15,005 nucleotides of DNA from DASQVO01 sp035640715 (GTDB lineage: Bacteria; Actinomycetota; Actinomycetes; Streptosporangiales; Streptosporangiaceae). A program made the position numbers and the translations under genes. Below, piece by piece: positions 6,320 to 13,385 of the stretch. The DNA is taken from positions 1 through 15,005 of the forward strand of contig DASQVO010000584.1 in NCBI GenBank assembly GCA_035640715.1, read 5' to 3'. Numbering within the stretch: the stretch's first letter is position 1; every line of letters starts with the position of its first letter. The notes below the pieces were generated by a model. The model made no database searches, was not told the DNA's origin, and saw only the letters and a list, made by a program, of their open reading frames with translations.

Positions 6320-7525
6320 GTGAGCATCTTCACTCATAGTAACGTTGTTGTTACTGTTCGGCATAGCCTGCGTCCGGCAGCAGCGCTGCTCGCCCTCGCC
6401 GTCGGCGTAGGGCTGATCGGCGGCTGCACCCAAGGGGCACAACATCGGACGGCACACGCGACGCGGGCCGAGCCACGGCCCTCTGAGCCCGCTTCGCTGA
6501 ACGTGTACTCCCATATCGCCGCTGGCATGATGAACCCGGCGTGGGCTCGCTATCCGTACCGGGTCTATGTGCCGAACACCCTCAGCAACACGGTCAACGA
6601 AATCGACCCGCATAGCTACAAGATCATCCGGACGTTCAGCGTCGGGGGGCAACCCAACCACGTCACCCCGTCCTGGGACGGGTCGGTGCTGTGGGTGAAC
6701 AACACCGATGGCTATAGCCTCACCCCGATCAACCCGGAGACCGGCGAGCCAGGGCAGCCGGTGCCGGTTGCCGATCCGTACAACTTGTATTTCACGCCGG
6801 ACGGCAAGAACGCGATGGTAATAGCGGAGACTCTGGCGCGGATTGACTTCCTCGACCCGCGCACCATGAGACTGCGCCACTCGATGCCCGTGCCGTGCGC
6901 GGGGGTGAACCACCTGGACTTCACCGCTGACGGGCGCTACGCCCTGGCGAGTTGCGAGTTCAGCGGCCAGCTGATCTGGATCGACATGGGGGCGCGCACG
7001 GTGGTCAAGACCCTCACGCTCGGCAAAGCGATGAGCGCCCCGGTCATGCCGCCCGGGCCCGGGTACAGCATGCCGCAAGACGTGCGCCTGTCCGCTGACG
7101 GCAAGATCTTCTATGTCGCCGACATGGCAGCGAACGGAATATGGCTCATCGATGCCCACCGCTTCAAGGTGATCCGCTTCATTCACACCGGGGCCGGTAC
7201 GCATGGCTTTATGGTCAGCAGGAACGGGAAGTACCTCTACATCTCCAACCGGGGAGAAGGCTCCATCTCGGTGCTCGACTTCTCCACCAACAAGCTGGTC
7301 CATAAGTGGTGGATCCCCGGCGGCGGCTCACCCGACATGGGCGGGATCTCGCCCGACGGCACCGTGATGTGGTGGGGCGGGCGCTACAACGGCGTCGTAT
7401 ACGCGATGTCCACCGTCAACGGGCGCCTGCTCGCCAAGATTCCCGTTGGGACAGGACCGCATGGCGTGTGCGTATTCCCGGAGCCAGGCCGGTACTCACT
7501 CGGCCACACCGGCAACTTCCGCTGA
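6320..7525 (+). CDS. YVTN-type beta-propeller lipoprotein
   Basis: I choose GTG 6320 (401 residues), with GTG 6311 as an alternative; longer frames upstream overlap the SDR gene and are not protein-like. The N-terminus has basic residues, then a hydrophobic core LLALAVGVGLIGGC with a lipobox IGGC. Cys36 would be lipidated and the protein held on the outer face of the membrane. The rest is a string of repeats of the beta-propeller kind: YRVYVPNTLSNTVNEID, then FTPDGKNAMVI, FTADGRYALASC, LSADGKIFYVADMAANGIW and SRNGKYLYISNRGEGSISVLD, with recurring xxDG and IDxxT turns. About six or seven blades are likely. Such propellers act as surface scaffolds or ligand-binding domains. No enzyme motif is visible. 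It converges with the amine oxidase gene, 95 bases apart. An inverted repeat lies inside the signal-peptide codons (listed separately). Confidence 0.82.
   Translation: MSIFTHSNVVVTVRHSLRPAAALLALAVGVGLIGGCTQGAQHRTAHATRAEPRPSEPASLNVYSHIAAGMMNPAWARYPYRVYVPNTLSNTVNEIDPHSYKIIRTFSVGGQPNHVTPSWDGSVLWVNNTDGYSLTPINPETGEPGQPVPVADPYNLYFTPDGKNAMVIAETLARIDFLDPRTMRLRHSMPVPCAGVNHLDFTADGRYALASCEFSGQLIWIDMGARTVVKTLTLGKAMSAPVMPPGPGYSMPQDVRLSADGKIFYVADMAANGIWLIDAHRFKVIRFIHTGAGTHGFMVSRNGKYLYISNRGEGSISVLDFSTNKLVHKWWIPGGGSPDMGGISPDGTVMWWGGRYNGVVYAMSTVNGRLLAKIPVGTGPHGVCVFPEPGRYSLGHTGNFR
6338..6355. repeat. Inverted repeat AGTAAC-N6-GTTACT inside the lipoprotein 5' end
   Basis: Perfect 6-bp arms at 6338-6343 and 6350-6355 enclose GTTGTT. 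The patch is AT-richer than its surroundings and lies 18 bases into the coding region, about 25 bases after the candidate -10 box. The form TAAC-N6-GTTA resembles operators of TetR- or MarR-like repressors. If it is an operator it would act as a roadblock just after the start site. It may also be chance. Confidence 0.35.
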
Positions 7526-7537
7526 AGGCCGCAGCGG
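7519..7537. terminator. Weak hairpin between the convergent lipoprotein and amine oxidase genes
   Basis: CCGCTG (7519-7524) pairs with CAGCGG (7532-7537) across a 7-base loop, overlapping the lipoprotein stop codon. The stem is short and has no T-run, so this is only a possible terminator. The rest of the 7526-7620 gap holds nothing else I can support. Confidence 0.25.
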
Positions 7538-7620
7538 CAGGAGCGGACGTTTGATGGCCCAGGTGCTCAGCTGCCGTTGAACGGGAACCGGCGCCGGAAG
7601 TCCTCGGCGGACTGCGGGTT

Positions 7621-9102
7621 TCATCCGAGCACCTCCGCTGCGGCACGCAGGCCGGCGCTGACCGCACCGTCCATATATCCCGACCAGTAGGTGGCCGTTT
7701 CGGTTCCGGCCCAGTGCACCAGGCCGTGTGGTGTACGGATCGTCGAGCCGTCGCCGTATACGGTGCCGACGCCTGCGATGGCCACCGGGGCGCCCAACGT
7801 CCAGCGCTCAGCGGTCCAGTCGTGTTCGACGTAATCGATCGGGCTGAGCGCCTGCGGGCCGAAGGCGTTCGCGAACGCCTGCAGCACCCCGGCGCGCCGG
7901 TCGGCCAGGGACCGGTTTCCCCAGTCGCGCCAGGTGGCGCCGCCGATGAATGCCATCAGCACCCCGACGCTGGCGTCCGGCGGGCTGTTGTCGAAGCTCG
8001 CTCGCACCGGCGGCACGTCCTGTATGCTCTGCCCGGTGAGGCCGGCGGCCCGCCAGAACGGTGTGGGATAGACGGCGTCCACCTTCATCAGCGCGCCCAT
8101 CGACATCCGCTGCAGCAACTGCATCCGCACCGGCGGCAGCAGCGGGTTCCAGTCGATCGCGGCGGCCAGCGGTGGCGGCACCGCGACGATCGCGTGGCCG
8201 GCGGTGACCTGCCCGCGGTCGCTGGTCATCACGACCTGGCCGCCGGTCTGCTCAATCCGGCGCACCGGTGCCTGCAGCGCGACGATGTCGCCGAGCTGAG
8301 CGGCTAGCCGGAGCGGGACCAGCTGGGAACCGCCGACGAAGCGGGAGTCCTGCGCGCCGCCGGACGTGCCGGCGGCCCGCTCGAATGTCCCGGGATTGTT
8401 CGCGTCGCCGGCAGTGGCCATGTACCACAGGAAGAACAGCAGGGACACGTCGCGGGCGTTCGCGCCGAGATCCGGTTCCAGGAAGGACTTCAGCAGGTTC
8501 GCGGTGGCCGGGTTGACCGTGTTGGCCTGGATCCAGTCGTGCAGCGAGGTCGCGTCCCATGCGGCCGCATCCGGTGCAGTCCACGGCGCGTCCACCGGGA
8601 CTTTCTGGGACATCTGGTCGATCTTCACCTGCAGTGCCGCCGCGTCGGGCAGGATCGCCGGGTCAGGCGGGACCGTTCCGGTGTAGTAAGTGGCGACGCC
8701 ATGCGACAGGTAGACGTTCTGCCCCTGGTCGTATTCCTTGAACGTGGCCACGCCCAATTCCGCGGCGAGCGCGAGAATGTTGTCCTGCGTCGGGCCGACG
8801 AACGCGCCGCCGGACTCGATGACCGAGCCGTTGGCCAGCGTGTGGTTGAGTACCCGGCCGCCGACCCGGTTGCGCGCTTCCAGCAGTAGCACGGAGCGGC
8901 CCGCCTTGGCCACCTGACGCGCCGCGACCAGCCCGGAGATTCCACCGCCCACCACGACAACGTCCACTTTGGACGGCAGCGGGGCCGAGGCGGCCGCGGC
9001 GGCGGGCCGGGGCGGCAGCGCTACGGCGCCGGATGTGGCCAGCGCACCGGATACGGCCAGCCCGCCAAGCACGCGACGGCGGCTGATGGTGTATCGGGTC
9101 AC
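7621..9102 (-). CDS. Tat-exported flavin monoamine oxidase
   Basis: The start is GTG (9100-9102), preceded by AAGGAGG at 9108-9114; 493 residues. It begins with a twin-arginine signal, ISRRRVLGGLAVSGAL and an Ala-rich stretch to about residue 40. The FAD Rossmann motif VVVVGGGISGLVAARQ has its glycines at 52-57, followed by the acidic end of strand 2, LLLEARNRVGGRV. The C-terminus has the family's second FAD contact, HWAGTETATYWSGYMDGAV (about 464-482). Members oxidise primary or secondary amines to aldehydes with release of ammonia or amine and H2O2. FAD-loaded enzymes are typical Tat cargo, so the reaction should take place outside the cytoplasm. The start overlaps the stop of the monooxygenase gene by GTGA, meaning translational coupling. 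Substrate class (aliphatic amine, tyramine-like or indole) cannot be read from the sequence. A further 17 in-frame codons lie after the TGA but look like chance. Confidence 0.9.
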   Translation of the reverse strand: MTRYTISRRRVLGGLAVSGALATSGAVALPPRPAAAAASAPLPSKVDVVVVGGGISGLVAARQVAKAGRSVLLLEARNRVGGRVLNHTLANGSVIESGGAFVGPTQDNILALAAELGVATFKEYDQGQNVYLSHGVATYYTGTVPPDPAILPDAAALQVKIDQMSQKVPVDAPWTAPDAAAWDATSLHDWIQANTVNPATANLLKSFLEPDLGANARDVSLLFFLWYMATAGDANNPGTFERAAGTSGGAQDSRFVGGSQLVPLRLAAQLGDIVALQAPVRRIEQTGGQVVMTSDRGQVTAGHAIVAVPPPLAAAIDWNPLLPPVRMQLLQRMSMGALMKVDAVYPTPFWRAAGLTGQSIQDVPPVRASFDNSPPDASVGVLMAFIGGATWRDWGNRSLADRRAGVLQAFANAFGPQALSPIDYVEHDWTAERWTLGAPVAIAGVGTVYGDGSTIRTPHGLVHWAGTETATYWSGYMDGAVSAGLRAAAEVLG

Positions 9103-10244
9103 AATGTCCTCCTTGTGGTCCGGTGCACCGCGGCGGCGATCCGCCGGGCGTCGATGGCAATCTCGCGGAACATCCCGCTGACCGGGTTGGTGTAGCCGAT
9201 GAAGTGCAGGCCGGGCGCCCCCGGGTGAGTGCGTGCACCGTGCACGACCGGTAGCCCCGCGTCGTCGAGCAGCCCGAGATGGCCGACCAGCGGTTCCAGT
9301 CCGCGCCGGTATCCCGCGGCGACCACCACCACCTCCGGTTCGATCGCGGAACCGTCGGCGAGACGCACGGCCGCGGCGTCCAGTCCGGTGACCGCGGCGA
9401 CCGGCTCGACCCGATCGCGCAGGATCGCGTCAACCAGGCCGACGTCGAGGACCGGGATCTCGCCCCGGCTGGCCCTGCTGTACAGGCCGGGGCCGGGATC
9501 GGGCAGGCCCTTGTGCTCCAGCCGCGGCACCGACAGCTTCCGGACCGGTTCGGCCAACTGGTCGGCGATGGACGCGGGCACATTGCGCAGCAGCATTCCG
9601 GTGAGCTGGGTTGGTACCCCGCCCAGGGAGCGGCGCAGGATATACGGCGGGGTGCGCACCGCGAGCCGGACCCGGGCCGCACCGTGCTCGCACAGGTCGA
9701 CCGCGATCTCCGCGCCGGTATTGCCAGCCCCGACCACCAGCACGTCGCTGCCGCGAAAGACTTCACCGTTGCGGTATTCCTTGGCGTGCAGCAGGGTTCC
9801 CGTAAAGGTCTCCCTGCCTGGCCAGTCGGGCAGGACTGGGGTGTGGTTATAACCGGTGGCCACCACGACCCGCTCGGCCGACAGGTCACCGGCCGGCGAG
9901 CGCACCACCCATCCCCCGTCCGCCCGATCCACTCGATCGACCCACACGCCGCTGCGGACGTCGAGCCCATGATGGGCGGCGTAGTGCTCCAAGTAGCGAA
10001 TCACCCCGTCCCGGGACACCCAGGTTCCCTCCGCGCGCGGAATCCGGTAGCCGGGTAGGTGCGACAGCCAGCGCGCGGTGTGCAGATGCAGCCGGTCGTA
10101 GTGAGTGCGCCAGCTCGCCGCTAGCCGTTCCGCGCGCTCCAGCACCACCGCGGACACCCCACGGCCGTGCAAGGCTGCCGCAGCGGCAAGCCCGGCCGGA
10201 CCGGCGCCGATCACGGCGACCGGATGCCGCATATCGTTGCTCAT
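9099..10244 (-). CDS. FAD/NADPH-dependent monooxygenase (FMO/YUCCA-like)
   Basis: The start is taken as ATG 10244 (381 residues); the 23 extra codons upstream cross the intergenic operator and are not conserved-looking. A GGGG and a GAG lie just before it as a weak ribosome site. Motifs in order: FAD-binding VIGAGPAGLAAAAAL (GAGPAG at 13-18), WLSHLPGYRIP, the ATG loop VVVATGYNHTP (126-136), the flavin-monooxygenase fingerprint FTGTLLHAKEY (FxGxxxHxxxY, 147-157), and the NADPH-binding VVGAGNTGAEIA (GxGxxG at 172-177). This is the layout of plant YUCCA and bacterial small-molecule FMOs, which insert oxygen into amines, sulphides or keto acids. No signal peptide is seen, so it acts in the cytoplasm. 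It is the first gene of a two-gene operon with the amine oxidase, overlapping by 4 bases (GTGA), and is divergent from the TetR gene, its likely repressor. Confidence 0.9.
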   Translation of the reverse strand: MSNDMRHPVAVIGAGPAGLAAAAALHGRGVSAVVLERAERLAASWRTHYDRLHLHTARWLSHLPGYRIPRAEGTWVSRDGVIRYLEHYAAHHGLDVRSGVWVDRVDRADGGWVVRSPAGDLSAERVVVATGYNHTPVLPDWPGRETFTGTLLHAKEYRNGEVFRGSDVLVVGAGNTGAEIAVDLCEHGAARVRLAVRTPPYILRRSLGGVPTQLTGMLLRNVPASIADQLAEPVRKLSVPRLEHKGLPDPGPGLYSRASRGEIPVLDVGLVDAILRDRVEPVAAVTGLDAAAVRLADGSAIEPEVVVVAAGYRRGLEPLVGHLGLLDDAGLPVVHGARTHPGAPGLHFIGYTNPVSGMFREIAIDARRIAAAVHRTTRRTL

Positions 10245-10260
10245 CTCGGCACCCCGCAAA

Positions 10261-10283
10261 GGTGAACACGAGTCAGGTTCACC
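10261..10283. promoter_or_regulatory. Candidate TetR operator between the monooxygenase and TetR genes
   Basis: Perfect 7-bp inverted repeats GGTGAAC (10261-10267) and GTTCACC (10277-10283) are separated by 9 bases. They lie in the 83-base intergenic region, 17 bases before the monooxygenase start and 45 bases before the chosen TetR start. A 23-bp dyad between divergent regulator and target genes is the usual TetR arrangement. A TACACT box at 10289-10294 next to it could be the -10 of the TetR promoter. The right arm GTTCACC also matches one unit of a PhoP box, a weaker alternative. Confidence 0.55.
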
Positions 10284-10327
10284 ATTTGTACACTGGGTGC
10301 GTGGCAGGTGCAAGAGGGAATGCCGTT

Positions 10328-10945
10328 GTGCGCCGGGAACCGACGCAACAGCGCAGCCGGCAGCGGGTCGAGCAGATCCTCGATGCCGCGGCGGACCTCA
10401 TCGTCGAGCAGGGCGTCGAGGGGCTGAGCACGCGCACGATCGCCGCGCGTGCTGGCACGCCGGTCGCTTCGCTGTACCAGTACTTCGCGGACAAGAACGA
10501 GATCATCCTGGCACTGGTGCAGCGCGACACCGCGGAAATGGACGAGCGGGTTGCCGAAGCGGTCGCCAGCCTGGACCGGCCCTCCGTGCGCTCGCTCGTC
10601 GAGGCCACCATGCGGGCGTTCGTCGCCGTGTATCACCGGCGGCCGGCGTTCGTGGTGATCTGGTGGCGAGGCAGGACGAACGCCGCGGTGTACCGGTACT
10701 GCCGCGAACACAACCGGCGGATCGCCCGGCAGCTACATGACTTCGCCGTGGCCGCTGGCCTGGTGCCCGCGTGGACCGAGCCGATCGTCGCCGAGTTGGC
10801 GGTGGAGGTCGGTGACCGGTTGTTCCAGCTTGCCTTCGAGGATGACCTGCGCGGCGACAGCCGGATCATCGCCGAGGGCATCGAGCTCGTTACCGGGTAC
10901 CTCGAACGCTACGCCAGCGCCTCCGTGCGGGAATCCCTGCCGTAG
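10328..10945 (+). CDS. TetR-family transcriptional regulator
   Basis: I choose GTG 10328 (205 residues) because AGAGGGA at 10313-10319 sits eight bases before it and the protein then begins REPTQQRSRQRVEQILDAA, the normal TetR N-terminus. GTG 10301 is an in-frame alternative that would suit a leaderless transcript from the TACACT box. The helix-turn-helix lies at about residues 15-60: DLIVEQGVEGLSTRTIAARA then GTPVASLYQYFADKNEII, a textbook match. The C-terminal domain (about 70-200) is helical and ligand-specific, with VVIWWRGRTNAAVYRYCREH as a notable aromatic segment. It most likely represses the divergent monooxygenase/amine oxidase operon and its own gene through the palindrome at 10261-10283, with an amine or its product as inducer. 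That assignment rests on position only. Confidence 0.9.
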   Translation: MRREPTQQRSRQRVEQILDAAADLIVEQGVEGLSTRTIAARAGTPVASLYQYFADKNEIILALVQRDTAEMDERVAEAVASLDRPSVRSLVEATMRAFVAVYHRRPAFVVIWWRGRTNAAVYRYCREHNRRIARQLHDFAVAAGLVPAWTEPIVAELAVEVGDRLFQLAFEDDLRGDSRIIAEGIELVTGYLERYASASVRESLP

Positions 10946-11299
10946 CGAGGAGGCACAGCTCTCACACCGCAGTTAAACCGCGATTAAAAGAGCGTCATCG
11001 CCAGGAGAGCGTCCTCATGTGAGGGTGCGGTTGAGGCTTGAGGGCTCCACGCCACCCTCCGTGTCCCACCTCGAAACTGAGGTCCTCCAGGACCGGACTC
11101 CGAATTTCATGCTGCGAGGGCAGCCCGGCCGCAGGCCTGGCTGCCCTCGTCCCGGCCTGTACTGGGCTGTGACGAGCTCTGTGTGACAGCTGAGAAACAT
11201 GATCGTAATGGGGGCGTCGTGGCGAGGAAATGACCAGGCGATTTCATCTGTCCTCGCGACGGTGAACGCCGCATCCTTTCCGCTGCACGGAGGACATGC
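10946..11299. other. 354-base non-coding stretch rich in hairpins upstream of the amidase operon
   Basis: No plausible gene is seen; the frames crossing it are basic, Ser/Arg-rich and lack ribosome sites. Several stems can form. CCTCA/TGAGG (11013-11024) competes with GAGGGTG/CACCCTC (11021-11027 with 11053-11059). ACCTC/GAGGT (11068-11083) competes with GGTCCT/AGGACC (11081-11094). An 11-bp stem lies at 11115-11149, and GCGAGGA/TCCTCGC (11222-11228 with 11251-11257) ends about 30 bases before the ribosome site of the next gene. The left end (10970-10990) is AT-rich with two TTAAA boxes. It could be a structured leader, a small RNA, or the eroded end of a mobile element. Confidence 0.4.
11115..11149. 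terminator. 11-bp perfect hairpin (terminator or structured RNA)
   Basis: CGAGGGCAGCC (11115-11125) pairs perfectly with GGCTGCCCTCG (11139-11149) across a 13-base loop. It lies 170 bases after the TetR stop and 150 bases before the next start, and has no T-run on either strand. It could end TetR transcription or be one stem of a leader RNA. Confidence 0.45.
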
Positions 11300-11611
11300 A
11301 TGGCCGTAGATCCCTCAACGCTGACCACGGACCAGCTCAATGCGCTCATCACAGCCCGGCTTATCCTGTCGGGAATCGACCTGAGCCTGCTGCCGACCAC
11401 CCCCGATCCCGTCACCGGCGCGCCGACGCAGGCGCAGGCCCTCGCGTCCCTGCGGTCATTCCTGCTGAGCAACCCGCCTGCGATCAACTCGTGGCGCCCG
11501 GCGGCGGCATCGGGCGGCGCTGACCCGAATGCGCTGAGTCAGGAAGTCTCGCCGCCCCTGGAGTACCCGTCCATCACCGAGGCCTGGACCGGACAGGTGG
11601 CAGCCAGGTGA
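11300..11611 (+). CDS. Small protein translationally coupled to the amidase (103 residues)
   Basis: The start ATG 11300 follows GGAGG at 11289-11293; an out-of-frame ATG lies at 11296. The protein begins MAVDPSTLTTDQLNALITAR and has a helical N-terminal half (LNALITARLILSGIDLSLL; QAQALASLRSFLLSN). It ends in a Pro/Gly/Ser-rich, probably extended tail (VSPPLEYPSITEAWTG). There is no signal peptide, membrane helix, cysteine or known catalytic motif. Its stop overlaps the amidase start by GTGA (11608-11611), so the two are made in fixed ratio and probably interact. Because it lacks its own export signal while the partner has a Tat signal, it may be a cytoplasmic chaperone or proofreading factor, or ride out with the folded amidase. 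I do not recognise the family; the function is inference from coupling. Confidence 0.7.
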   Translation: MAVDPSTLTTDQLNALITARLILSGIDLSLLPTTPDPVTGAPTQAQALASLRSFLLSNPPAINSWRPAAASGGADPNALSQEVSPPLEYPSITEAWTGQVAAR

Positions 11612-13206
11612 GCCGGGACCTCAACCGCAGGGTGTTCCTGTCCCGCTCGGCGTCGGTAGCCGCCGGGGCTGCGGCGCTGACGGCGCTCCCAGCGGTTTCC
11701 GCCACGGCCGGCAGCCGGCGCCCGATCGTCGTACCAGACATTCCGGTACGGCCGGAGGCGGTGAAAGATCCGACCGAGGCAACGGTCGCCGAGGCCATCA
11801 CGCTGCTGCGTCACCACGAGCTGACCGCCGTCGAACTCGTCGATACGCATCTCGACCGCATCGCGAAGTTCGACTCCGTGTACAAGGCCTTCAACACCGT
11901 CACCGCGGCTGCCGCGCGCGCCGCGGCCCAGGCGGCGGACGCCCATCCCACTGGCGTGCTCAGCGGTATACCGCTGTGCATCAAGGACAACTACTACACC
12001 GCTGGTGTCGCCACGACCGCGAACTCGTTCATCTACCAGACGTTCGTACCGCCGTATGACGCCACATCCTACGCGCGGCTGGCGGCCGCTGGCGGCATCA
12101 TGCTGGGCAAAGGCCAGATGGGGCCGCTGGCGACGACGCGGGCCACGACACCCAACGGCATCGTCACCACGGTGAACGCCTGGACCCCCAATGACCCGTC
12201 AGTAGACCCGGGCGGCTCCTCGACCGGGCCGGCATGTTCCGTCGCGGGCCGGATGGCCTGCTCCTCCATCGGCACGCAGACCGGCGGCAGCATCGTCAAC
12301 CCGTCGAACCAGCAGAACCTCACCGGCCTGAAGCCGACCATGGGCCGGACCTCCATCTACGGCGTGATTCCGCTCACCTACACGCGCGACCATTCGGGGC
12401 CGCTGGCCCGCGATGCGCTCGACGCGGCCATCATGCTGAGCGTGATGGCCGGGCCCGACCCGAACGACGTCCGTACCCTGGGCCTGCCGGCCGTGCCCGA
12501 CCTCATCACCTCGGCACTGCCGGTGCGCCGCCATGGCCAGGTGGTCCTGCGCCGCCCGACCAGGATCGGCGTGCCCCCCGACTACTTCTCCGGTGTGAGT
12601 TCGAGCGTTGCGGCGCTGCGGACCGCGTTCCTGCAGACATTGGCATCCATCCCGGGCGCGAAAGTGGTCAATGTGACCTACCCCGACGACTGGAGCCTGC
12701 TGACCGGCACCTTCAACAACATCAGGCTGAGCGAGCGCACCGAGCCGTTCCTGCCGTACATGAAGCAGGACCCGAAGCTGTTCGGCGTGTCGCTGCTCAG
12801 CTGGCTGCAGGGGCTGTTTCTGTCCGGCGACGAATGGATCACCGGGCAGCGGGCCAAGAACCACCTGCTACGGGAGGTGCTTGACGGGGTCATGGCAGAG
12901 TGCGACGTGCTGCTGCAGACGGGCCCCGTCCCGTTCGACATCCTCGGCCTGCCAGAACTCGCCCTGCCCATCGGATTCACCGCTATCGGGCCGGACCCGA
13001 AGGTACCTAGCGGCACGATCATCGGCGGAATGCCGTATGAGGAAGACCGCCTGCTCGAGGTCGCGGCTGCCTACCAGGCGGTTACCGACTGGCACACGCA
13101 GCGGCCGCCGGATCCGGTGCTTCCCGGGAGTTCGCGGGCCGTGCATGCCGCGGCAGCCGCACCGCACCGGCTCACGCCGGAGGAGGCCGCCGCCACCAGC
13201 GCCTGA
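11608..13206 (+). CDS. Tat-exported amidase-signature hydrolase
   Basis: The start is GTG 11608 with AGGTGG at 11595-11600; 532 residues. The N-terminus carries a twin-arginine signal, NRRVFLSRSASVAAGAAAL, with an Ala-rich cleavage region to about residue 35. The amidase signature domain follows, with its Ser-cisSer-Lys triad: Lys126 in LCIKDNYYTAG, cis-Ser204 in DPGGSSTGPA, and nucleophile Ser228 in GTQTGGSIVNPS. Typical amidase segments continue with GLKPTMGRTSIYGVIPL, then HSGPLARDALDAAI and, near the end, the ALPIGF and GMPYEEDRLLEVAAAYQ blocks. The family hydrolyses carboxylic amides or related C-N bonds to acid and ammonia or amine. A secreted form suggests an external amide, peptide-like or cell-wall-related substrate. 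It is the second gene of an operon with the 103-residue protein and ends at a strong terminator. Confidence 0.92.
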   Translation: MSRDLNRRVFLSRSASVAAGAAALTALPAVSATAGSRRPIVVPDIPVRPEAVKDPTEATVAEAITLLRHHELTAVELVDTHLDRIAKFDSVYKAFNTVTAAAARAAAQAADAHPTGVLSGIPLCIKDNYYTAGVATTANSFIYQTFVPPYDATSYARLAAAGGIMLGKGQMGPLATTRATTPNGIVTTVNAWTPNDPSVDPGGSSTGPACSVAGRMACSSIGTQTGGSIVNPSNQQNLTGLKPTMGRTSIYGVIPLTYTRDHSGPLARDALDAAIMLSVMAGPDPNDVRTLGLPAVPDLITSALPVRRHGQVVLRRPTRIGVPPDYFSGVSSSVAALRTAFLQTLASIPGAKVVNVTYPDDWSLLTGTFNNIRLSERTEPFLPYMKQDPKLFGVSLLSWLQGLFLSGDEWITGQRAKNHLLREVLDGVMAECDVLLQTGPVPFDILGLPELALPIGFTAIGPDPKVPSGTIIGGMPYEEDRLLEVAAAYQAVTDWHTQRPPDPVLPGSSRAVHAAAAAPHRLTPEEAAATSA

Positions 13207-13265
13207 GCACGGCCGCCGCATGCTCTGCGGTCGCGAGCCGGGTGGCACCGGACGCGGACGGCATC

Positions 13266-13302
13266 CGGCTCGTGCCCTCCGCACAATGGAGGGCACGAGC
13301 CG
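13266..13302 (+). terminator. Strong rho-independent-type terminator after the amidase
   Basis: A 14-bp perfect stem, GGCTCGTGCCCTCC (13267-13280) with GGAGGGCACGAGCC (13288-13301), extends to 15 bp with the outer C-G pair and has a 7-base loop. It lies 60 bases after the amidase stop. There is no T-run, which is usual for actinomycete hairpin terminators. Confidence 0.8.
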
Positions 13303-13385
13303 CCAATCCTCCCGGCCAGCTTCTGTGAACCACATCACGTGACAGGTAGCGGAATAGACGCACTACCGCACGGTTACCCAGTGGT

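Noticed and set aside
6254..7303. Long open minus-strand frame of 349 codons opposite the lipoprotein
   Set aside because: Arg/His/Val-rich composition typical of the antisense of a GC-rich gene; the plus strand has a lipobox and propeller repeats.
7567..7620. 17 in-frame codons after the amine oxidase stop (NPQSAEDFRRRFPFNGS)
   Set aside because: Readthrough of the TGA was considered, but the oxidase already ends in the usual family C-terminus, and a 17-codon run without stop is expected by chance in this composition.
8663..9970. 435-codon minus-strand frame spanning the two flavoenzyme genes
   Set aside because: Cys/Arg/Pro/Ser-rich shadow in another frame; the overlapping frames carry full FAD and NADPH motifs.
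10277..10298. PhoP (PHO) box: GTTCACC followed 11 bases later by GTACACT
   Set aside because: The second unit matches only 5 of 7 bases, and the first is better explained as one arm of the perfect dyad next to the TetR gene.
11013..11059. End of an insertion sequence (inverted terminal repeat starting CCTCATGTGAGG)
   Set aside because: The palindrome looks IS-like, but I find no transposase fragment nearby, no matching opposite repeat and no target duplication.
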